Notes under the pieces: generated by a model | The model's input: the letters and a program-made list of their open reading frames with translations, nothing else | What the model was told of the DNA's origin: nothing | Database searches by the model: none | In this document: positions 57,460-64,000 of the stretch, one piece after another | How the letters are laid out: each line of letters begins with the position of its first letter | How positions within the stretch are numbered: the stretch's first letter is position 1 | Position numbers and translations under genes: made by a program | Assembly (NCBI GenBank): GCA_964007475.1 | Contig: OZ023275.1 | Coordinates: 33,646,029-33,710,028 of the forward strand | Length of the DNA: 64,000 bases | Origin: Hybos culiciformis | Taxonomy: Eukaryota > Arthropoda > Insecta > Diptera > Hybotidae | Reading direction: 5' to 3'

Positions 57460-57814
57460 TATTTACGCCTTGCGGCTTGCCAAGGCAAGCCTTGCGGCTT
57501 GCCAAAGGCAACTAAGTTCTAAAACGGATAGCCCGTTCTAGAACGAATAGCCCGGCAAATTTATATTAAAAAAGTTGAACGATGCCAGCAAACGATGTCA
57601 ATTCAATTGTGAGTGCCATCAAATGCCATCTTCGTCTTTTGAAGTAGCAACAGCAAACATTGAGCGTGAAAACCTATGGCTCCGCAACAGTTTGCAAACC
57701 CATCACCCAGCTTATCCACCCGAGAGTGGGGCTGTAAGTGGGAATGCGCACATCAGCAGAGGAACGAAATCCAGCTCGGAAAGCCATTACTACTTCGCAT
57801 CTTAATGCCATGTG
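57460..57814. other. GC-richer segment joined to the truncated copia end
   Basis: It begins with a direct repeat of GCCTTGCGGCTTGCCAA (57468 and 57489) and contains two near-copies of a GATAGCCCG phrase. From 57575 to 57805 the plus strand has a 76-codon open frame (NIERENLWLRNSLQTHHPAYPP) with base use unlike its surroundings. I do not recognise it. It abuts the point where copia coding sequence stops, so it marks a rearrangement or a neighbouring unknown element. Confidence 0.4.
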
Positions 57815-57978
57815 AAGAATCGAAGTAAATGTTGATACAATTGATCTGTAGGTTTTTCTTGAAATCTACTAAAGTAATTAAGTGCAAATGCTATATCTGG
57901 TCTACTACAAAGCATGAGATACATTAAACATCCCACCAATTCTCTATATGGTTTTTGACAGTTTTCTTGTGTTTCAAC
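57815..57978 (-). pseudogene. copia RT/RNase H segment, truncated
   Basis: It encodes YRELVGCLMYLMLCSRPDIA then FALNYFSRFQEKP, the conserved region that follows the RT in Ty1/copia polyproteins. Normal coding stops abruptly after HLLR; the rest of RNase H is absent. Its upstream part lies beyond the hAT insertion at 59509. Confidence 0.85.
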
Positions 57979-59508
57979 CAGGGATCGCAATATCTATATA
58001 TTTATTATTTTAAAAATAAAATAACTCTTATTTTCGGATATTTATAAAAATATATACTTATTTTTTGAAATAAATATAAAACTTTATTTTCCAATGTTAA
58101 AAATAAATATTTTTAGCAGATTCAAACAGAAAAACAGAAATCTGTAGCTTTAGTTAGTATAAAGAATATGAAACCTTTGTTTTGTCGAAGTCAAAAATAA
58201 AATTTAGGGTCGTAATTCATATTTTGGTAACAAATATTGAACTTAGTTTTGGTTCCGGTACCAAATTTTTTTATTTGATTAAATTTAATCCAATAATAAT
58301 CGTAGAATTCGATTTTGAAAATTCAATCAATCGATAGAAATTTTTTTATATTTAAAATTTAAAAACAAAATTAAAACAAACAGAACAGCTGATTTAATAA
58401 CCAAACTTTTTTATTTCTAATATGGATATGCAATAAATACCAAAAAAAAAACAATTCAAATTTCTTGATATATATATACGAGTAAATGTTCACGTAAGTC
58501 ACTAATAATTTTCTACACTTCTGCGCCCGTATTTTCTTTTTAAAACTTACAACCGTTTTCATTTACATAGCTATTAAAAGCTCACAATCACAAATATTTT
58601 CTGTTTGTTAATTTGTATGGGGCTACGAAACTATTTTTTATATATGACACTTTTCCAGTCGCTTTTATATAAAAATTATATAAAAAATTATATAAAAAAT
58701 TATATAAAAAATATATATAAACATTTATTTATTTATTTACTATTTATTTTGGCAAAAAAAATAAATAAAAAATAGAATTAAGAACAAAAGTAAAAATTCG
58801 AAATTATTATTTCAAGAGAATAATTTTAAATTAATATTTAGGAAAAATAAATATATATTTATTTTGTTTTATATTAATTTTTATATTTTTAAAAATAAAA
58901 AAGTTAATTGCGGTTTTTAATTTTAATATGTTAACTTTTCCTGTCCTCAATATTAACACCAAGGTGGTTGAAACAATTTTTAATATTGTTTTGTGTTAAA
59001 GTTGTGTTAATTCTTACAGATTTTTGTGGTGATATTTATTTTTAAAATATGAAAATAAATATATAAGTGCTTCTCCCAGGATTTTTTTGAATAAAAATAT
59101 TCTGAATAAAAATATTCCTAATGTGTTTTGTTAGTGTAATTTAATGTCAAAAATATTTCAAGTTGAATTTTTTAATACATGCCCCAAGGCATGTATTAAA
59201 ATATTCTGTACAAAAAAACACCATTACTGTCAAATCAAAGTTGTTTTGTTTTGAATTTTTAAAACATTTTTTCTCTTGAAGAAATAATAAAAAAAAAAGT
59301 AAAAAAAATATTCTCCGGAGAATTTGTATTTTTTTGACACTATCAAAATATTTTTATGTTAAAATATTTTTATTCAAGAAAAATAAAAATCCTGGGAGAA
59401 GCACTATAGATAAAATATATATTTATATTTATAAAAAATAAATATAAATATTTATATTTATATTTTCAAAAATAAATATAACTCTTAAATACGATCCCTG
59501 GTTTCAAC
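57971..59508. mobile_element. hAT-like non-autonomous element in copia pol
   Basis: A 1522-bp element (57979-59500) with CAGGGATCG ends and the exact 8-bp duplication GTTTCAAC (57971-57978 and 59501-59508). The subterminal regions are rich in AAATAAATATA and TTTATTTT words. A 15-bp tandem repeat (AAATTATATAAAAAA) lies near 58670-58710. There is no transposase, and another TIR element sits inside it. Confidence 0.88.
59066..59405. mobile_element. TIR element nested in the hAT-like element
   Basis: Terminal inverted repeats AGTGCTTCTCCCAGGATTTT bracket 340 bp, with ATA on both flanks (59063-59065 and 59406-59408). A small internal palindrome (AATACATGCC...GGCATGTATT) lies near 59170. It is non-coding. 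Confidence 0.8.
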
Positions 59509-60224
59509 TGATATATCAATTTTTGCTTCAATGGGTGTATCTACTCCATTACAATTTTTAAAATCGAATTTTGTTAATAACTTCTTTATATATTCTTTTT
59601 GTTTTATTTTTAAAGTACCCTGTTGTTTATTATAATCTATTTCAATTCCAAGAAAATTTGTTATTTTACCTTTATCTTTTAATTTAAATTTTTCTTTTAA
59701 TGTTTTTTTTGTTTTATTGATTAATTCTTGACTTTTTGATGCTAAAATAACATCATCTACATAATAGTAAGAAAATTATTTCATTATTTTCTTTCGTTTC
59801 TAATATTGATCAGTTTCTAAATTTTTAAAATTAATATCTGTCATAAAATTTTTAAAATCATCATTCCAACATTTTGCAGACTGTTTTAAGCCGTATAACG
59901 ATTTAATAAGTTTATAAACGCAACAATTTTCATATTTAACTCCATCTGGTGGATAAATATATACATCTTCTTCTAATGTTCCATTCATAAAAGCGTTGCT
60001 TATATCTAACTGAGCAAAATTAAATGCAAAAAGATTTCCAATTTCAACTAAAGTTCTTATAGTTGTTAGTTTCGCAACAGGTGAATAAATATCAACTTTT
60101 TCAAAATCAGATCTCTTAAAACAAGTCGTGCGTTAAATTTTATTTGTTCAGTTTCATTTTCTTTATACGTAAAAACCCATCTTGTTTTTAATATTTTTGT
60201 ATTGTCAGGTTTTTTAACTTTAAC
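59509..60224 (-). pseudogene. copia reverse transcriptase, frameshifted
   Basis: In order on the minus strand: WVFTYKENETEQIKFNARLV (about 60180), then FAQLDISNAFMNGTLEEDVY (about 60000), CVYKLIKSLYGLKQSAKCWN (about 59900), and the catalytic YYYVDDVILAS (about 59745) followed by LKDKGKITNFLGIEI. These are the Ty1/copia RT signatures. Frames change between them. Confidence 0.88.
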
Positions 60225-60653
60225 TCATGTATTATTTCTTTTTATAGATTCTAATTCACGTTTTAATGCGTTTTTCCATTCATCTGAATTTCCACATTTT
60301 TTAATATCTGCATAGCTGTTAGGAATTTCTATTTCATTCGGATAATTTTTAGCGCACATAGCATAATATAATTCATAATCTTCAAATTTTTTAGGTTTTT
60401 GTCTCTTTCTTTTTCCAGTTTCAAGTTGTATTTCTTCTGTAGAATAATTTGTAGTTTCTTCATTTCTTATTTCATTTGTGTTTTCTTGATCTAATATTTC
60501 ATTTTCATTTTCTTCATTTCTTATTTCATTTGTATTTTCTTCATTTTCTTTGTATTCTGATTGTACTATTATTTCATCATCATTTTCATTTTCAATATTT
60601 GTAAAATTTTCATCAAAAACTACATCTATATCTATTTGTTGCATATCCGACAA
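60225..60653 (-). pseudogene. copia pol linker between integrase and RT
   Basis: A 142-codon open stretch with an acidic Asn/Glu repeat (ENTNEIRNEE twice), then KRKRQKPKKFEDYELYYAMC and NSDEWKNALKRELESIKRN, the usual start of the copia RT domain. The stop at 60225 falls where the RT should continue. Confidence 0.8.
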
Positions 60654-61097
60654 AAATCAATTCTTCTCCTCTTTTATCTAATTTCTTTAATGGACCTAAA
60701 ATTTTTGCGTATGCTTTACAAGCCAAAAATCTTGATATTCGACAAGTTTGGCTTTTTATCGAACCATAATTCAGCTGGTGTAAAATGCTACAGTTTCGGT
60801 TGAACTTCTATTTATTAAATATGCAGATGTTGTTACAGCTTCACCCCAGAATTTGTTATTCAATTTAGAATCAAATAGTAACGCTCTGGTTCTTTCCATT
60901 ATTGTTCTATTTAACCTTTCAGCTTTACCATTAAGTTGTGGTGAATATGGAATTGTATAATCTAATGTTTTACCAGTTTCTTTACACCATTTTGCAAATG
61001 AATCGCCAATGTACTCTGCACCATTATCACATCTAATTTTAAATTCTTTTTTACCAAATTTTTGTTACATAGATGTCCCATTTTTCTATGCCAATTT
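60654..61097 (-). pseudogene. copia integrase, frameshifted
   Basis: The minus strand encodes IRCDNGAEYIGDSFAKWCKE then TIPYSPQLNGKAERLNRTIM and NKFWGEAVTTSAYLINR, the D..E part of the rve integrase core, ending in the WFDKKPNLSNIKIFG region. Frameshifts separate it from protease and RT. Confidence 0.85.
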
Positions 61098-61493
61098 TCA
61101 TTTTCTGCCACTAAACAATTTTCCGATTGTTTTATTCATTTCAACAACATATAGCCCACTACTCTTCTTTTTACCAGTCATTACAGTTTTGCCATCTTGT
61201 TTAATAATAACGTCATTTTTTGTGAATGTAACTATATCATCATTGTTTGTAATTTCTTGAACCGTCATTAAATTTTTAGTCAAATTTGGAGCATGCAAAA
61301 CCTTTTTTAGGGTACATTCTTGACCATATAATTTGCCTATGTAATTTGATTTAATTTCTTCACCCTTTTTTGCAATTTTAATATTGGTTTCACATTCTTT
61401 TATTTCAGATAGTACGTCTAAATTATTGGTTAAATACGTAGTTGCACCTGAATCAACAATAAAATCAATAGACTTTTTTTCATTAAAATTCAA
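61098..61493 (-). pseudogene. copia aspartic protease and integrase N-terminus
   Basis: A 131-codon open frame. The retroviral-type active-site motif is visible as FIVDSGATTYLTNN, followed by the usual copia VLHAPNLTKNLMTVQEI segment and a GLYVVEM stretch before the integrase zinc-binding region. The ATG at 61493 is internal to the original polyprotein. Confidence 0.85.
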
Positions 61494-61565
61494 AAAAGCA
61501 TGATTACATTTATCCTCTTTATCATTATCTTTTTCATGATTTACAAATCTTGCTTCTTTGATTTA

Positions 61566-61789
61566 TTTTTCAAAAAACACTGTTCCGTCTTAGGATTAGT
61601 CTAATTGTTACATATTTGGCATTTATTATCTTCATTTAGTTTTTTAAAGAAACAATCACTAGTCTTGTGGTTAGTTTTCTTACAATATTCGCATTTATTT
61701 TCTTCATTTTTCTTATTTTTACAGTCACTTTTCAAATGTCCAAATTTATTGCAGTTGTAAATTTTTTTTCCTTTCCCCTTTAATTAAAG
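61566..61789 (-). pseudogene. copia gag zinc-knuckle region
   Basis: Three CCHC-type repeats can be read: IYNCNKFGHLKSDC (first Cys lost), CEYCKKTNHKTSDC (intact C-x2-C-x4-H-x4-C) and CQICNN*TNPKTEQC (stop, and the His is replaced by Pro). These are the nucleocapsid knuckles that bind RNA in copia gag. The upstream gag lies beyond the MITE at 61790-62245. Confidence 0.82.
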
Positions 61790-62245
61790 TGACCATATTT
61801 GTACCACTTTAATGCGGTACAAATGTGGTACATTTTTTGTTATTCGCAAATATCTCGAAAACGGTGCGTTTTTATAGCATTTTTGAGGTAGCCCAACCGT
61901 AGGTGACCATCAATCCAACTCTTAATTACCTATTCAAAAACCACTGGAACTTAAAAAACTATCAAATGGTTACTGAGATATAGAATTTTGAAAAAAAAAA
62001 AAAAAAATAATAAAAAATAAACAAAAATAATAAATTATTTATATTTTTCAAAATTCAATATCTCAGTAAACCTTTGATAGTTTTTTAAGTTCCAGTGCTT
62101 TTTGAATCGGTAATTAAAAGTTGATTTGATGGTCACCTACGGTTGGGTTACCTCAAAAATGCTAAAAAACACCGTTTTCGAGATATTTGCGAATAACTAA
62201 AAATGTACCATATTTGTACCTCATTAAGTGGTACAAATATGGTCA
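61790..62245. mobile_element. Long-arm inverted-repeat MITE in copia gag
   Basis: Arms of about 200 bp start TGACCATATTTGTACCAC on each side and include CGCAAATATCTCGAAAACGG, GGTGACCATCAA and ACTATCAAATGGTTACTGAG-type words. The centre is an A-rich spacer of about 50 bases. A TTAAAG-like flank on both sides may be the duplication but is ambiguous. It is non-coding. Confidence 0.82.
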
Positions 62246-62427
62246 GTTAACTTTAATAGAAAAGCTGTTCTATTTTTTTTGGTTTCTACTGTACCATCTT
62301 CTTCAATTTGCAATCTTGAAAATAAATTATTTAATGTTTTCTTTGTTTGTTCTGTTGATTCCCAAGCCAGTCAAAATTTTCGTAATTATCATGACATCAT
62401 CTATAATTTGATTTAATTGATTAAGTC
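62246..62427 (-). pseudogene. copia gag middle segment
   Basis: The minus strand reads LNQLNQIIDDVMIITKIL and, in another frame, LAWESTEQTKKTLNNLFSRL followed by QIEEDGTVETKKNRTAFLL, the typical end of a copia UBN2-type gag before the knuckles. A small deletion and frameshift separate the two pieces. Confidence 0.8.
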
Positions 62428-63394
62428 TAACGCAGTGGTTAGACGAGAGTAAAAACTAGTCTTAACTATTTGCAATTGTATAAGTTTTTTATTTGTGTTT
62501 GTGATGTAATTATTCTCCACTGGCTTAACTATAGTTAAAACTATTTACAAACTATTTTATTTTATTATATTACTTCACTTTTAAGTTTTTATTTACATTT
62601 AAAAAAAAAATATTTCATTTGACAAGTAATACTTTAGATTCAGAATATTTTTTAGTTACTTGGAGGTTAGACGAGACTAAAAACTAGTTATAACTAAAAT
62701 GTTTTTTGAATGATGTGTTAAAAATTGTATAAAAAAATAAAATTTTGAAATAGTTATAACTAATAGTTTTAACTAAAAAATATTCTGAATCTAAAGTATT
62801 ACTTGTCAAATGAAATCTTTTTTTTTTAAATGTAAATAAAAACTAAAAAGTGAAGTTATACCTTGTTCGCACTTTAATATTTTTCCGGATATTACGATTA
62901 TTCCGGAAACTCTGTGGATATTATCATACAAAAATTTTTTCCGGATATTTTAATTTCCAGTTCTTTTTTCCACTTAGCTAGTTCCTTTTAGCTACTTTTT
63001 GCTAGTTTTGGTACGGTTGGCACCGTTTATTTTGTGTCAAAATGTAAAAAAAATGAAAACCAACAAAAAAAAGTGAAATTTAATTTTAAAATTTAAAATT
63101 TTTTTTAAGGTAACAGAAAGTTGTTTGCTTTTTTTATTTATGTTTTTTCTAGAATTGTCAAATTTTTTCCACTTCTCAAGTGCGAACGGTAGTTTCAGAA
63201 AGGTGAAATTTCCACTTATTTAACCGGATAAATGTTGAAGTGCGAACAAGGTATAATATAATAAAATAGTTTGTAAATAGTTTTAAATATAGTTAAGCCA
63301 GTGGAGAATAATTACATCACAAACACAAATAAAAAAACTCATACAATTGTAAATAGTTAAGACTAGTTTTTACTCTCGTCTAACCACTGCGTAA
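62428..63394. mobile_element. TIR element with TAA duplication in copia gag
   Basis: A 961-bp element (62431-63391) whose inverted repeats, starting CGCAGTGGTTAGACGAGAGT, extend for well over 150 bp. TAA flanks both ends (62428-62430 and 63392-63394), fitting a PIF/Harbinger-type 3-bp duplication. An internal copy of the TIR end (GGTTAGACGAGACTAAAAAC near 62666) and a second internal inverted repeat (AGTATTACTTGTCAAATG type) are present. A smaller MITE is inserted in its right arm. Confidence 0.82.
62861..63251. mobile_element. MITE nested in the TIR element
   Basis: Inverted ends CCTTGTTCGCACTT bracket 391 bp, flanked by TATA on both sides. Removing it would restore the arm of the host element. 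Words such as TTTCCGGATATT/AACCGGATAAA recur near both ends. It is non-coding. Confidence 0.82.
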
Positions 63395-63808
63395 CCTCCA
63401 AGTAAAAGAAATATTTTTAATTTTACCAATATTTGAAATTATATTTAGATTTTCCTCAAACTTAAAATTATAAAATTCAGAGAGCAATTTACACTTTTGA
63501 TGTTCATTATCTTTTTCAAATATATCCTTTAAACTTTTCATCATTTCACAAGAATTTTTTGCAGCCATTACATGCACCGTCAATGAACTTTCAATTGTAG
63601 AAATAATCATACGTCGAGCTTTTGCGTCTTTTAACAACCAAAAATTTCTTTCTTTTTCTTCTGCTTCTTCATTAAAAACATCCTTACCATTAGTTACGTT
63701 TAGAACATTTTCAGCTTCAAAATGCGTGTCCAATTGGAATTTCCAAATTGGATAAGACTCAGCGTCTTTTAATTTTTCAATTTTAACAATTTCATTATTA
63801 GTCGCCAT
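63395..63808 (-). pseudogene. copia gag N-terminal segment
   Basis: From the ATG at 63808: MATNNEIVKIEKLKDAESYP then IWKFQLDTHFEAENV, the LxGxNYxxWKxxM-like start of copia gag, then DAKARRMIISTIESSLTVHV and CKLLSEFYNFKFEENLN. The last native residues are near GKIKN; the frame then runs into the inserted TIR element. No stop occurs before the insertion. Confidence 0.85.
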
Positions 63809-63928
63809 TTTTGTTTTAACTCTGTTTTTTATCTTTTTCTGAAATTTAACTTTTTTTTTACTCTACTACTCTTTTCTTTTTAATTTTTACTTTTAATATG
63901 TATATATATTTTTTTTAGTGATTTGTGT

Positions 63929-63942
63929 CTGGGCCCATAACC
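63929..63942 (-). promoter_or_regulatory. copia primer-binding site
   Basis: On the minus strand GGTTATGGGCCCAG directly follows the LTR end AACA. This is the known copia primer site, which pairs with an internal part of initiator-Met tRNA (half-tRNA priming) rather than its 3' end. Confidence 0.88.
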
Positions 63943-64000
63943 TGTTAATTTTAGTTTTTAATTCCAGAACCCAAAACTTTTTATAAAGAAAAGAAATTTT
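63943..64000 (-). repeat. copia 5' LTR, 3' end (continues past window)
   Basis: The LTR ends ATTAACA next to the primer site, and its other end lies outside the window. The visible part matches the solo LTR fragment at 54511. Confidence 0.82.

Larger units (their letters stand above)
57815..64000 (-). mobile_element. Decayed copia (Ty1/copia) LTR retrotransposon, 3'-truncated
   Basis: In minus orientation it has the 5' LTR (from 63943 to beyond the window), the primer site, gag, zinc knuckles, protease, integrase and reverse transcriptase in the Ty1/copia order (integrase before RT). Coding is split by frameshifts and stops. It is cut at about 57815, where RT/RNase H sequence stops, and no 3' LTR joins it. 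Three separate DNA elements have inserted into it (57979-59500, 61790-62245, 62431-63391), so it is older than they are. Confidence 0.9.

Noticed and set aside
60561..61260. Plus-strand ORFs in the copia region
   Set aside because: They are antisense shadows of integrase and protease coding sequence.

Overview
The window is very AT-rich nuclear DNA of an insect. The evidence is short intron-split genes with GT-AG introns, an insect-type Tre1/moody-like receptor, a copia-type LTR retrotransposon with the copia half-tRNA primer site, and jockey/CR1-type LINEs. The species cannot be named from the sequence. Most of the window is non-coding or transposon-derived. Two 200-N assembly gaps lie at 9736-9935 and 52153-52352.

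Host genes, left to right: the 3' end of a C2H2 zinc-finger gene (+, to 1051); a complete six-exon TPRG1-like (hSac2-domain) gene (-, 4673-7199); the last exon of an unidentified membrane protein running into the first gap (-, 9567-9735); the C-terminal half of the spliceosomal DEAH helicase DHX38/Prp16 (+, 22860-24755); a complete seven-exon Tre1/moody-like GPCR (+, 41435-49253) whose 5.7-kb third intron holds a complete three-exon secreted-type galectin on the opposite strand (42872-43736); a GABP-alpha-like Pointed domain with no ETS domain and broken reading (-, about 50665-50950); an unrecognised 171-aa three-exon gene (-, 51004-52769); and two exons of an unrecognised Ser/Asn-rich protein with a basic patch (-, 55158-56917).

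Mobile DNA dominates. A LINE with a long intact ORF2 lies at about 13.9-18.06 kb; LINE relics lie at 34.8-35.2 and 44.8-46.5 kb. A decayed copia element (-, 57815-64000) carries gag, zinc knuckles, protease, integrase and RT, and is interrupted by three younger elements, two of which carry further insertions. Small non-autonomous DNA elements include hAT-like copies with 8-bp target duplications, Harbinger-like copies with TTA/TAA duplications, a TA-flanked element that captured a tRNA-derived SINE, and other TIR elements.

The most unusual signal is a group of foldback-like elements at 7684-8551, 38956-39578 and 46596-47072, with a fourth partial copy from 51735. The three complete ones each have an exact 9-bp target duplication and arms built from tandem short palindromes. 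The palindrome differs between families, yet two of them share a GC-rich core. They look like an expanding superfamily that keeps its architecture while swapping its satellite unit.
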